From JAALLB01 sp017643495 (GTDB taxonomy: Bacteria; Pseudomonadota; Alphaproteobacteria; Rhizobiales; Rhizobiaceae): a stretch of 64,000 nt of DNA. How positions within the stretch are numbered: the first letter of the stretch is position 1; each line of letters begins with the position of its first letter. The DNA lies in assembly GCA_965216105.1 (NCBI GenBank), contig OZ244147.1, forward strand, positions 2,976,001 through 3,040,000. Direction: 5' to 3'. The notes under the pieces were generated by a model. The model did not search any database. It saw only the letters and a program-made list of their open reading frames with translations, and was not told where the DNA came from. Below, piece after piece: positions 25,284 through 33,684 of the stretch. Both the position numbers and the translations under genes were made by a program.

Positions 25284-26210
25284 ATGACAACCCGATTCTA
25301 CACCCACCCGCTCAGCCTTGAGCATATAACGCCTCCCGGCCATCCCGAGCGCCCAGACCGCATAAAGGCGCTCGAGGAGGTTTTCACGCTGTCGGCTTTT
25401 GATGCGCTGGAGCGTATTGAGGCACCGGAGGCTGATCCCGAATGGCTGGAACTTGCCCATCCGACGGACTTCCTTGCCAAGATAAAAAGCCGGATACCTG
25501 AAACAGGCATAGCCACGATTGATGCTGATACCAGTGCCAGCCCCAAAAGCTGGGACGCGGCCCTGCATGTTTGCGGCGCTGCAATGGATGCTGTCGACAG
25601 TGTTTTTTCAGATGAAACCGACAATGCCTTCATTGCCATGCGCCCGCCCGGTCATCATGCCGAAAAAACAACGGCCATGGGTTTCTGCCTTGTCAACAAC
25701 ATCGCGATTGCAGCCCGCTATGCACAGCGGCAACATGGTTGTGAACGCGTTGCCGTCATTGATTTCGACGTGCATCACGGCAATGGTACGCAAGACATCT
25801 TTTATGATGACCCAAGTGTTCTGTTCGCCTCCACACACCAAATGCCGCTTTATCCGGGGACCGGTGCGAAGGAAGAAACCGGAGCGGGCAATATCTACAA
25901 TGCACCGCTTTCCGAAGGCGATTACGGATCACGTTTCAAGGAAGCCTTTCGCGAGCGGGTACTTCCCGCCATTGAAAACTTCAGGCCTGATCTCGTTCTG
26001 GTTTCGGCGGGTTTTGATGCCCATTACCGCGATCCGCTGGCCGGGCTGAACCTGGTTGCGGAAGATTTTGACTGGGCAACCGGCAAGTTGATGGAAGTTG
26101 CGGAAAAGCATTGCGATAATCGTTTCGTCAGTCTTCTGGAAGGTGGATATGATCTGCAGGGTCTTGCAGAGTCGGCCGCAGCCCATGTAAACCGGATGAT
26201 GAACGGGTAA
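25284..26210 (+). CDS. Histone-deacetylase-family amidohydrolase
   Basis: A 308-residue arginase/deacetylase-fold enzyme of the class II HDAC-like (acetoin-utilisation/acetylpolyamine) group. Active-site segments are MRPPGHHAEKTTAMGFCLVN, the zinc ligands in VIDFDVHHGNGTQDIF, VSAGFDAHYRDPL, and the catalytic Tyr in LEGGYDLQGL. It should cleave an acetyl-amine bond; acetylpolyamine or acetyl-lysine are both possible. Start: ATG 25284, with AGGAG 11 bases upstream and TRFYTHPLSLEH as family start; ATG 25257 is a weaker choice. xseB follows 13 bp later, the usual order in Hyphomicrobiales. Confidence 0.92.
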   Translation: MTTRFYTHPLSLEHITPPGHPERPDRIKALEEVFTLSAFDALERIEAPEADPEWLELAHPTDFLAKIKSRIPETGIATIDADTSASPKSWDAALHVCGAAMDAVDSVFSDETDNAFIAMRPPGHHAEKTTAMGFCLVNNIAIAARYAQRQHGCERVAVIDFDVHHGNGTQDIFYDDPSVLFASTHQMPLYPGTGAKEETGAGNIYNAPLSEGDYGSRFKEAFRERVLPAIENFRPDLVLVSAGFDAHYRDPLAGLNLVAEDFDWATGKLMEVAEKHCDNRFVSLLEGGYDLQGLAESAAAHVNRMMNG

Positions 26211-26223
26211 AGGATAACGAGCG

Positions 26224-26469
26224 ATGAGCGACGAGCAGAAAATCGAGGACATGAGCTTCGAGCAAGCGCTGGAACAACTTGAATCCATCGTCGAAAGCCT
26301 GGAGCAGGGAAACGTACCGCTCGACAAATCAATCAGTCATTACGAACGCGGCGAGGCACTTCGCAACCATTGCAGGAAATTGCTTCAGGCAGCAGAAGAC
26401 AAGGTTGAGAAAATCCGTCTCGACAGTTCGGGAAACCCTTCAGGCACAGAACCGCTCGACCCCCAGTAA
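26224..26469 (+). CDS. xseB: Exodeoxyribonuclease VII small subunit
   Basis: An 81-residue helical-hairpin protein matching XseB: MSFEQALEQLESIVESLEQG, then VPLDKSISHYERGEAL and LLQAAEDKVEKI. It joins XseA to form the ssDNA-specific exonuclease VII. Full length with AAAGGA upstream. In many related genomes dxs follows here; in this window the next gene is instead a SCO-family gene. Confidence 0.95.
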   Translation: MSDEQKIEDMSFEQALEQLESIVESLEQGNVPLDKSISHYERGEALRNHCRKLLQAAEDKVEKIRLDSSGNPSGTEPLDPQ

Positions 26470-26585
26470 GAGCAGCAACAGCCTGCGGCGAACAACCACA
26501 CCGGCCCACGAGAGTGTGACCGCTCGCCACCTTGCGCAGCGAGGAGCAGCATCTATTTTCTCATCATCTTTGACGGAGACATGAG

Positions 26586-27176
26586 ATGAAACAGGTACGC
26601 ATTGTATTGTGGCTATTGGTGGCAGTAGCAGCAGGGGTTGCGGGCTACATGGCCCTTAACGGAACCGCACCATCGGAAAACAAACAGGTTGCTGTTCTTG
26701 GCGGACCTTTCAACCTCGTCAGTCACAAGGGTGAGCCCCTGACGCGCGAAGACCTGCTTGGGCGACCCCATGCATTGTTTTTCGGTTTCACCAATTGTCC
26801 CGATATCTGCCCGACCACGCTATTGCACACGGCAGGCTGGATGAAGGAACTCGGGGAAGACGCAAACAAGCTCGATTTCTATTTCTTCACGGTTGATCCC
26901 GAACGCGACACTCCGGAAATAATGACCGATTACGTCAATGCATTCGATTCTCGCATCATCGGTGTTACCGGTGACCAAGAAGAAATGATGAAAACAGTGA
27001 AAGCCTATCGCGGTTACGCCAAGAAAGTCGATCTCGGTGATGGTGAATACACCATGGACCATTCCGCGTTTGTCATGCTGTTCCGGGCTGACGGAAGCTT
27101 TCAGGGTACAATCGCATATGAAGAGAACAATGAAGCTGCCATTGCAAAACTGAAGCGGCTGATCAACAATAGCTGA
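26586..27176 (+). CDS. SCO1/SenC-family copper chaperone
   Basis: A 196-residue thioredoxin-fold protein anchored by one N-terminal TM helix (IVLWLLVAVAAGVAGYMAL). The copper ligands are Cys71 and Cys75 in FTNCPDICPTTLL and His159 in YTMDHSAFVML, as in Sco1. It probably metallates or reduces the CuA site of cytochrome oxidase subunit II in the periplasm and would serve the ctaC product made 11 kb upstream. GGAG lies eight bases before the ATG. It sits between xseB and tlyA. Confidence 0.94.
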   Translation: MKQVRIVLWLLVAVAAGVAGYMALNGTAPSENKQVAVLGGPFNLVSHKGEPLTREDLLGRPHALFFGFTNCPDICPTTLLHTAGWMKELGEDANKLDFYFFTVDPERDTPEIMTDYVNAFDSRIIGVTGDQEEMMKTVKAYRGYAKKVDLGDGEYTMDHSAFVMLFRADGSFQGTIAYEENNEAAIAKLKRLINNS

Positions 27177-27227
27177 AACGGGCAGCCAATCTGAGCTGGC
27201 CGTCACAACCGGCAGACCGAATTTACA

Positions 27228-27362
27228 ATGACCACGACGCAAAAACTGTTCCTGGCTTCAGGCACCGGCCTGTTTTTCGGGCTTTCATTCTGGCTTTGGT
27301 CCAGAATGGGGGAGACAGTATTTGTTTCCAAGGCACTCGCATTCGTACAAAGTTGCCTTTAA
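27228..27362 (+). CDS. Putative 44-residue single-TM membrane protein
   Basis: A short open frame 51 bp behind the SCO gene, in the same direction. The product begins MTTTQKLFLASGTGLFFGLS, continues as a Trp-containing hydrophobic helix (FWLWSRMG) and ends with ETVFVSKALAFVQSCL. A positively charged N-terminus followed by one TM helix is what a real small membrane protein looks like, and the C-terminal Cys is notable. The ribosome site is weak. No family is assigned. It could be a non-coding accident. Confidence 0.5.
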   Translation: MTTTQKLFLASGTGLFFGLSFWLWSRMGETVFVSKALAFVQSCL

Positions 27363-27444
27363 CGGTTCGCTAACCGCGTTCTTTTGCCCTTCCCTAACCC
27401 CATTCTGGCACAGTTTTCCCCAAACGACGGAGAACTGTGTCCCC

Positions 27445-27849
27445 ATGACTTTTTCATTGCAGAAAACCGGAACAGCACTCGCACTGGTATTGCTTGCTGC
27501 CAATGCGGCACAAGCTTCCGATGACAAGTATGACCGGAACATTGAAGCAATCGTGATTGCAAAGGCGGCTGAGCAGGTCGGCGAGATCCGGCGTTCAATC
27601 GACTGGGACCAACCAGCAGCCATGGTTACCCGAAAGCAATTGCTGAAGGCAGCAGCCAAAGAGACCTCTCTGACGCCTGCCAAAGTCTGGATTCCTCCAA
27701 AGCCTGAAAATGCCCTGCCTCCGATGGTCATGCAGGAAATGCCGGGACTTGACCATACGCCGACAGCCAGTATTCCGGATAGCGCCCGGCAGAAGGAACC
27801 CAAGGTGTTCTGGGAGAAATTCGATTCCCGGGGCAATCCCATCCCCTGA
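27445..27849 (+). CDS. Small secreted protein of unknown function
   Basis: A 134-residue protein with an N-terminal signal peptide (KTGTALALVLLAANAAQAS). The mature part is mostly charged helices (YDRNIEAIVIAKAAEQVGEI) followed by a Pro-rich C-terminus (PPKPENALPPMVM, ending NPIP). I recognise no family. The start ATG 27445 is chosen because the signal peptide begins there and GGAGAA stands upstream. It lies between the SCO/small-ORF pair and tlyA, where dxs is often found in relatives. Confidence 0.65.
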   Translation: MTFSLQKTGTALALVLLAANAAQASDDKYDRNIEAIVIAKAAEQVGEIRRSIDWDQPAAMVTRKQLLKAAAKETSLTPAKVWIPPKPENALPPMVMQEMPGLDHTPTASIPDSARQKEPKVFWEKFDSRGNPIP

Positions 27850-27927
27850 CAGTCAACCGGAGGCATACAGTCCTGATCACTACATTTAGGGCTTGCCTTT
27901 GTTGTCAGGCTGCTTCAAACCGCGCGC

Positions 27928-28671
27928 ATGGGACACCCTCGGCTTGACGACTGGCTTGTAGAAAACGGCCATTACAATACTCGCGCGCGCGCACGCGATG
28001 CGATCCGGCGCGGCTGTATCACGATGGCTGGTGAAGCTTCTGTCAAACCATCCCGGAAAGTTGCCGATGACGGCGGGGTGACCATAAATGATCCTGCAAA
28101 GCATCTTGTCTCCCGTGCCGGACTCAAACTTGAGGCCGCACTGAAAGAGACCGGATTTGATCCGTCAGGGAAAACCTGTCTAGACATTGGTGCATCAACC
28201 GGCGGATTCTGTCAGGTACTCCTCAACCACGGGGCAAAAAAGGTTTACGGTGTTGATGTCGGGCAGGACCAACTGGATGAAAGCCTGCAACAACATCCAC
28301 GCCTGATCAGCCTTGAAGGGATCAATGCAAGGGAATTGAAACCCGAACACCTTGGCAATGAGCAACCGGAATTCCTGACATGCGATGTGAGTTTCATTTC
28401 CCTGAGACTTGCCCTGCCTCCCGCCCTGCAAATGGCCTCGCCTGGTGCCCGGGGCATTTTTCTCGTCAAACCGCAATTCGAGGTTGGCAAGGAAGGCATC
28501 GGCCGGGGTGGCATTGTCAGGGAAGAGGGGTTGGCTCTGAAAGCGGCAACGAATATCCGTGACTGGTTTCATGGCGAAACGGGCTGGCAATGCACACATT
28601 TCATGCCATCACCGATAAAAGGTGGCGATGGCAATGAAGAATATCTGATGGCAGGTTACAGAGATGAATGA
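27928..28671 (+). CDS. tlyA: TlyA-family rRNA 2'-O-methyltransferase
   Basis: A 247-residue protein with an N-terminal S4 RNA-binding domain (RLDDWLVENGHYNTRARARD) and an FtsJ-type SAM methyltransferase domain (TCLDIGASTGGFCQVLLNHG, VYGVDVG, CDVSFISLRLALPP, LVKPQFE). It matches TlyA, which methylates rRNA riboses; annotation as hemolysin is historical. Full length. Its last codons overlap the ATG of the next RNA methyltransferase by 8 bp. Confidence 0.94.
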   Translation: MGHPRLDDWLVENGHYNTRARARDAIRRGCITMAGEASVKPSRKVADDGGVTINDPAKHLVSRAGLKLEAALKETGFDPSGKTCLDIGASTGGFCQVLLNHGAKKVYGVDVGQDQLDESLQQHPRLISLEGINARELKPEHLGNEQPEFLTCDVSFISLRLALPPALQMASPGARGIFLVKPQFEVGKEGIGRGGIVREEGLALKAATNIRDWFHGETGWQCTHFMPSPIKGGDGNEEYLMAGYRDE

Positions 28672-29890
28672 TTTTCACATTGAAGAGGTGGGGCGCAAGG
28701 GTGACGGGGTTGCACACCACAACGCAGACGATATCTACATTCCGTTCACCCTTGCCGGTGAAAAGGTCCGCACATCCGGCACCGGCCCTCGCCGGGAACT
28801 TGTCGAGGTGCTGGAGGTTTCCCCGGATCGTATCGATGCTGTTTGCAGACATTTTGGTGAATGTGGCGGTTGCCAATTGCAGCACATGGGAACAGACGCT
28901 TACCTGAACTGGAAATCGGTATTGCTGAACGAAGCCCTTGAGAGAGCCGATATCGCAATCAAGCCCGAACCCATGATCAGCTTTGCCGACCACTCCAGGC
29001 GAAAGGCGGTTTTCAGTGCACGCCATACTTCGGCAGGACTGCTTTTCGGGTTCCAGGAACGGGCCGACAATCGTGTGGTCGATATTGGCGAATGTCCGGT
29101 AACCGTTCCCGAGATCACGGAACGGTTCGAAGCCCTGCGTGACCTTGCAAGTTCGGTCCCCGGTGCGAAAATGCCCTTGCGGATATCTGTACTTGCGACA
29201 CGCAACGGACTTGATGTCGACATTGAAGATGCACGCGACCTGACAGGCAATGAGCGTCAGACACTGGTTCGAAAAGCCGTTGACCTGGGATTTGCCCGTT
29301 TGACCGTCAATACCGAGATCCTTGTTGAAAGCCGGAAACCCGAACTCGTCATGGGCAGTGCAATTGTCACGCCTCCACCCGGGGCTTTTGTACAGGCCAT
29401 AGAAGAAGCTGAACAGCAGATGGTTGAACTCGTCACCGGCCATCTTCGCACATGCAAAACGGTTGGCGATCTTTACTGTGGTGTAGGCACTTTTGCCCTG
29501 CGTCTCGCCGAACGCTCGAAAGTATTGGCTGTCGAGGCAAGCAAGCCTGCAATCCATTCGCTCGACAGGGCCTGGCGCGAGACGGCCGGGCGGCTGAAGG
29601 AAATAAAAACGGAAACAAGAAACCTGGAACGCAGCCCCCTCGGCTTCATGGAACTGAAACACATGGATGGTCTTGTGATTGATCCTCCCCGCGCCGGAGC
29701 AGAACTGCAAACGCGTCAGATTTCAAAATCGAGGGTACGGAAAGTTGCTGCTGTTTCCTGCAACCCGGCAACCCTGTCCCGGGACCTGGAAATACTGATT
29801 GAGGGTGGATTCAAACTGAAAAGCATAACGCCAGTCGACCAGTTCCGGTACACACCCCATCTTGAGGCTGTAGCCCTGCTGGAACGATAG
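28664..29890 (+). CDS. Class I RNA methyltransferase, RlmD/TrmA (uracil-C5) family
   Basis: A 408-residue methyltransferase. A TRAM-like beta domain leads (about 1-55, FHIEEVGRKGDGVAHHN), then Cys residues for an Fe-S cluster in VCRHFGECGGCQLQH, and the SAM domain with VGDLYCGVGTFALRLAER, IDPPRAGAE and the catalytic Cys in AAVSCNPATLSRDLE. It should make 5-methyluridine in rRNA or tRNA; the exact site cannot be read from sequence. The start overlaps tlyA. Confidence 0.92.
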   Translation: MNDFHIEEVGRKGDGVAHHNADDIYIPFTLAGEKVRTSGTGPRRELVEVLEVSPDRIDAVCRHFGECGGCQLQHMGTDAYLNWKSVLLNEALERADIAIKPEPMISFADHSRRKAVFSARHTSAGLLFGFQERADNRVVDIGECPVTVPEITERFEALRDLASSVPGAKMPLRISVLATRNGLDVDIEDARDLTGNERQTLVRKAVDLGFARLTVNTEILVESRKPELVMGSAIVTPPPGAFVQAIEEAEQQMVELVTGHLRTCKTVGDLYCGVGTFALRLAERSKVLAVEASKPAIHSLDRAWRETAGRLKEIKTETRNLERSPLGFMELKHMDGLVIDPPRAGAELQTRQISKSRVRKVAAVSCNPATLSRDLEILIEGGFKLKSITPVDQFRYTPHLEAVALLER

Positions 29891-29959
29891 AGACCGGCAC
29901 ATGACACGACTTGACCGGGCCTGCCACAAAACGCATGGTTTTTGCCGGGAGGATTGATC

Positions 29960-30994
29960 ATGCGATTGTCGGCACTAATCATTGCAATGGGCCTGTCCCT
30001 GTTTTGTACGGCTGCGGCTCATGCAGACAATGCTCCGCGTATACCCGTCAAGCTTTTTGGTGATGACGTAACCGAAGACTATGAGGGTTGCCATTTTGCC
30101 CTCTGGCAACATAACCGGCATCCCGACAAGGACCGGTACTCCTACATTTTCTACGCCCCCATACACGATGCGGTTGCCTTGCCGGGCTGGATGAAGACTG
30201 GCGATACGGTTCATGAACTTCAAAGACTTGATCAGGAGGGAGATGACGGAGCGCTTGATGCGCATCAGTTGTACCGAAATACCGAAGGTTCGCTGAATGT
30301 CATCATGGACATCAACAGGCAATCGCGAGAGGGTGACTGGCTGGTCATTGAAGACGCCTATCTGACCATCATCATGGATGACAGGTTTCCCTTTGGCAGC
30401 AAGGTAAAAGGCAGGATGGGATGCCCTTCGAAGACCGGCACACTTGCCAATGCGACATCTGTCAAAAAAGGAACATTACCCGGCGATCCCGTTACACTTT
30501 CCGGGCCGGAGACTGTTGAAAGTTTTGACTTGGTTCCCGCCCCGATAATCCGCCACATCCGTGAAAACCTTCAGGAAAATTGCGATCTTGACCGGGTTGT
30601 CGAATATGCAAACCGCTATTCGGTTTCCGATGCCATGTCCCTGTGGGAAATTCCCTGCGCACTTTATGCCCGCAATACATCAAGCATTTTCTTCACGGTT
30701 CTCAACGAACAACCGGAATATTTCGTCTCACTCTTTCACCAGGTCGAGCCGGGCTCACAACAGGCTGATGCGCTGGAAGTCATCAACGCCAGTGTGGACC
30801 CGGAAACAGGCTCTGTTTTCTCGTACAATTTTTTCGGAGCGACCAACAGTTGCGGGGTTTATGAGGAGCATCGTCTGCGGGCGGTTGAAGGAGAGGCGAT
30901 CGAGTTGCACCTTGCTGAATTCAGGCAAAAGGAAGCGTGTGATGAAACTCCGCTCAATCCGGAAGAGTTTCCGCTCGTTTATCTTGCAGAATAG
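29960..30994 (+). CDS. Secreted protein with DUF1176-like C-terminus
   Basis: A 344-residue exported protein with signal peptide MRLSALIIAMGLSLFCTAAAHA. The N-terminal half contains EGCHFALWQHNRHPDKDRYS, the C-terminal half has a Cys-rich part (NCDLDR, EIPCALYARN, GATNSCGVYEEHRLRAVEG, KEACDE) resembling DUF1176 proteins, which end with a similar CG...W/H...C pattern. Paired cysteines suggest disulfides in the periplasm. Function unknown. ATG 29960 has GGGAGG eight bases upstream; an upstream TTG at 29942 is less likely. It converges with the enoyl-CoA hydratase gene. Confidence 0.7.
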   Translation: MRLSALIIAMGLSLFCTAAAHADNAPRIPVKLFGDDVTEDYEGCHFALWQHNRHPDKDRYSYIFYAPIHDAVALPGWMKTGDTVHELQRLDQEGDDGALDAHQLYRNTEGSLNVIMDINRQSREGDWLVIEDAYLTIIMDDRFPFGSKVKGRMGCPSKTGTLANATSVKKGTLPGDPVTLSGPETVESFDLVPAPIIRHIRENLQENCDLDRVVEYANRYSVSDAMSLWEIPCALYARNTSSIFFTVLNEQPEYFVSLFHQVEPGSQQADALEVINASVDPETGSVFSYNFFGATNSCGVYEEHRLRAVEGEAIELHLAEFRQKEACDETPLNPEEFPLVYLAE

Positions 30995-31023
30995 AAGACG
31001 CCTCCACCAGTCTGACAAAGGCC

Positions 31024-31788
31024 TCAGCCAGCCTTCTTTTGCCCCTTGGCCATGAAGGACATGAAAGCCTGACGGGCTTCATCCGACTTGAGGCGTTCGG
31101 TAAAGATTGCGGATTCCTCGCGCATCCGCTCACCGATATCCTCGCGCTTGCCACGCAGCAATTCGCGGGAAATTCTCAAGGCTTCCGGGGGTTGGTCTGC
31201 AATATGGCCTGCAGCTTGTCCGATCAGTGTTTCCAGCTGTGCGCTATCGACAACACGGTTCACAAATCCCGCGCTTTCCGCATCCTGTGCAGAAAATTTC
31301 TCGCCCATGGCAAGCAGTGCGAAGGCCTTCTGGTAACCCATGATACGGGGACCGATCAGACTGGAGCCTGCTTCGGGAACCAGTCCAAGATCAACAAACG
31401 GTGTTGCAAATGTTGCTTCCGGTGTAGCCAGTACATAATCGCAATGCATCAGCATCGTTGTCCCGACACCAATTGCCAGCCCATCCACGGCGGCAAGAAG
31501 GGGTTTGGGCATTGCGATCAATGCTTCAAGAAAATTCGCAACAGGGCGTATTCCTTCCGGACCGGCACTTGCTGCCTGAATAAAGTCACCAATGTCATTT
31601 CCGGCACAGAAGGCTCCGGGCACGCCAAACAGCACGGTACAATGAATTTCGGCAGATTTTCCGGCATTGACCAGGGCATCTGCCATTGCCGTATACATCT
31701 CTCCGGTCAGCGCATTTTTTTTGTCAGGACGATTCATCCGGATTTTCTGGATACCGTCTGTAACTGAAATCGCGACATGTTCTGCCAT
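31024..31788 (-). CDS. Enoyl-CoA hydratase/isomerase family protein
   Basis: A 254-residue crotonase-fold protein. The oxyanion-hole segment is GVPGAFCAGNDIGDF, and the second half has FATPFVDLGLVPEAGSSLIG with one catalytic Glu, as in 2-enoyl-CoA isomerases and many hydratases. It acts on fatty or related acyl-CoAs. A very strong ribosome site (AGGAGGATT) precedes ATG 31788. It is 25 bp behind the acyl-CoA dehydrogenase on the same strand; the two form a small beta-oxidation operon. Confidence 0.9.
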   Translation of the reverse strand: MAEHVAISVTDGIQKIRMNRPDKKNALTGEMYTAMADALVNAGKSAEIHCTVLFGVPGAFCAGNDIGDFIQAASAGPEGIRPVANFLEALIAMPKPLLAAVDGLAIGVGTTMLMHCDYVLATPEATFATPFVDLGLVPEAGSSLIGPRIMGYQKAFALLAMGEKFSAQDAESAGFVNRVVDSAQLETLIGQAAGHIADQPPEALRISRELLRGKREDIGERMREESAIFTERLKSDEARQAFMSFMAKGQKKAG

Positions 31789-31813
31789 GGGACAATCCTC
31801 CTGTTATGCAGCC

Positions 31814-33589
31814 CTATGCGCTTCGCAATGCCCTGCCTGCATTGAGCAAGCTTTGCGAACCCCTTGTGACCGTGATTTTCAGTGCAGCGCATTCGGCTAC
31901 ATGGTTTTCTGCAAAAAAGCGGGCTAGTTCGACACGGTCTGCACCATCGGGGGACAGACCGGACTTTGCCAGATAACAACCGCCTGAAGCCAAACCAAAC
32001 ATCCTGAGATACGGTGTAGCACCAGCCAGGGCAGCTTCACTCTCTCCGTCCGACAATGCCTTCAATAGCCATTCTGTTGTCTCTTCAAGGGCGTTAACAG
32101 CATCTTCCAGGAGTTCTGCGGTGTCACCAAATGCTTCATGGTTCGTACCACGCACAGCCTCAACAATCTCGCGCAGTTCCCCGATATAATCCCGTACAGC
32201 CTTGCCGCCGGAGAGCGGCAGTTTACGCGTCACGAGGTCAATCGCCTGAATGCCATTGGTGCCCTCATAGATCGGATTGATCCGGGCATCGCGCATGTAC
32301 TGGGCGGCACCGGTTTCCTCAATGAACCCCATGCCACCGTGTATCTGCACACCGATGCTGGCGACTTCACAGCCGATATCGGTTGAAAAGGCTTTTGCCA
32401 CCGGTGTCAGCAAGCTGGACCTTTCAGCCCACTTTTTTGCTTCCTCATCCGGTTTTCCTTCCTGCATATCCAAAGCATGGGCACATGAATAGCAAATACC
32501 CCGTGCCGCATTTGTCATGGCTTTCATGGTCAACAGGTTTCGAACGACATCAGGGTGATAGACGATCGGCGCCATGCCGGAACCATCATATTCTCCGGAT
32601 TTTCCCTGCTTGCGTTCATTCGCATAAGCCAGGGCATGCTGGTATGCAGCCTCGGCGACAGCCACTCCCTGAATGCCAACGTTCAGGCGGGCATTGTTCA
32701 TCATGGTGAACATGCAGTTCAGCCCGCGGTTTTCCTCACCAATCAGATAACCAATCGCACCTGCTTCCCGGCCTTCGAAACCATCGCCGTAAATCATTAC
32801 GCAAGTCGGAGAGGCATGGATGCCAAGCTTGTGCTCGATTGACTGGCAGAACACATCGTTGCGCTCACCAAGGGAACCATCTTCATTGACCAGGAATTTC
32901 GGAACCAGGAACAGCGAAATACCGCGCGTTCCAGCCGGGGCATCAGGAAGACGGGCCAACACGAGGTGACAGATGTTTTCCGTGAAGTCATGTTCGCCAT
33001 AGGTGATGAAAATTTTCTGGCCGAAAATGCGGTAAGTACCATCACCTGCCGGTTCTGCCCGGGTCTTAAGGGCAGCAAGATCAGAACCGCATTGCGGCTC
33101 GGTCAGGTTCATGGTTCCGGTCCATTCCCCTGATACGATCTTTTCGAGATAGGTGTCCTGCAACTCCCGTGAGCCGTGCGCATGAAGTGCTTCAATGGCA
33201 CCAATGGTCAAAAGCGGACAAAGGGCGAAACCCATTGAGGCTGAATTCCACATCTCGGAAGCTGCAACCGCAAGCATGTTGGGCAACCCCTGGCCGCCAA
33301 ATTCCTCCGGGCTCGAAATGGCATTCCAGCCCCCTTCTGCCCAATCCCGGTAGGTCTGCGCAAACCCGGAGGGTGTGGTTACGACCGCATCCTTCAGCGT
33401 GGCACCGGTTTCGTCACCTTCGCGATTGAGCGGCGCAATGCGTTCACTGGCAAACCTGCCCGCTTCTTCCAGTACCGCATCAACCAGATCCTCGCTGAGA
33501 TCTCCAAGTTCGCCTGCATCGAGTGCCGCCTTCAGGCCGGCAACATTTTTCAATGTATGGGCGATTTCTTGAACAGGTGCTCGGTACAT
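31814..33589 (-). CDS. Acyl-CoA dehydrogenase (long, C-terminal-domain type)
   Basis: A 591-residue FAD acyl-CoA dehydrogenase of the group with an extra C-terminal domain, like FadE5/AidB-type enzymes used on fatty acyl-CoAs. Visible: NLTEPQCGSDLAALKTRAEP, KIFITYGEHDFTENI, SIGVQIHGGMGFIEETGA and the active-site RINPIYEGTNGIQAIDLV with the catalytic Glu. ATG 33589 is the start, preceded by AAGGAGATTTCC; the open frame reaches 33796 but would run through the regulatory palindrome. It pairs with the enoyl-CoA hydratase and is divergent from tsaC. Confidence 0.93.
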   Translation of the reverse strand: MYRAPVQEIAHTLKNVAGLKAALDAGELGDLSEDLVDAVLEEAGRFASERIAPLNREGDETGATLKDAVVTTPSGFAQTYRDWAEGGWNAISSPEEFGGQGLPNMLAVAASEMWNSASMGFALCPLLTIGAIEALHAHGSRELQDTYLEKIVSGEWTGTMNLTEPQCGSDLAALKTRAEPAGDGTYRIFGQKIFITYGEHDFTENICHLVLARLPDAPAGTRGISLFLVPKFLVNEDGSLGERNDVFCQSIEHKLGIHASPTCVMIYGDGFEGREAGAIGYLIGEENRGLNCMFTMMNNARLNVGIQGVAVAEAAYQHALAYANERKQGKSGEYDGSGMAPIVYHPDVVRNLLTMKAMTNAARGICYSCAHALDMQEGKPDEEAKKWAERSSLLTPVAKAFSTDIGCEVASIGVQIHGGMGFIEETGAAQYMRDARINPIYEGTNGIQAIDLVTRKLPLSGGKAVRDYIGELREIVEAVRGTNHEAFGDTAELLEDAVNALEETTEWLLKALSDGESEAALAGATPYLRMFGLASGGCYLAKSGLSPDGADRVELARFFAENHVAECAALKITVTRGSQSLLNAGRALRSA

Positions 33590-33653
33590 GGAAATCTCCT
33601 TCCTTGATGGTCTCAGAACGGGTATCAAGCCTCGAAACAGACTTGTGGAGAAT

Positions 33654-33671
33654 TTTGACGTAAACGTCAAA
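33654..33671. promoter_or_regulatory. 18-bp perfect palindrome, operator candidate for acyl-CoA dehydrogenase operon
   Basis: TTTGACGT-AA-ACGTCAAA is a perfect inverted repeat (8-bp arms, 2-bp centre) in the 95-bp gap between the divergent acyl-CoA dehydrogenase and tsaC genes. It resembles the palindromic sites described for MerR-family LiuR, which controls branched-chain amino-acid and fatty-acid catabolism genes in proteobacteria. That match is from memory and no liuR gene is in this window. Location 65 bp before the dehydrogenase start fits a promoter. Confidence 0.6.
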
Positions 33672-33684
33672 TGCAAATGAAACG

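Noticed and set aside
28601..29710. Minus-strand frame of 369 codons over the RlmD-type gene
   Set aside because: Shadow of a clear methyltransferase gene; no ribosome site, no recognisable domain.
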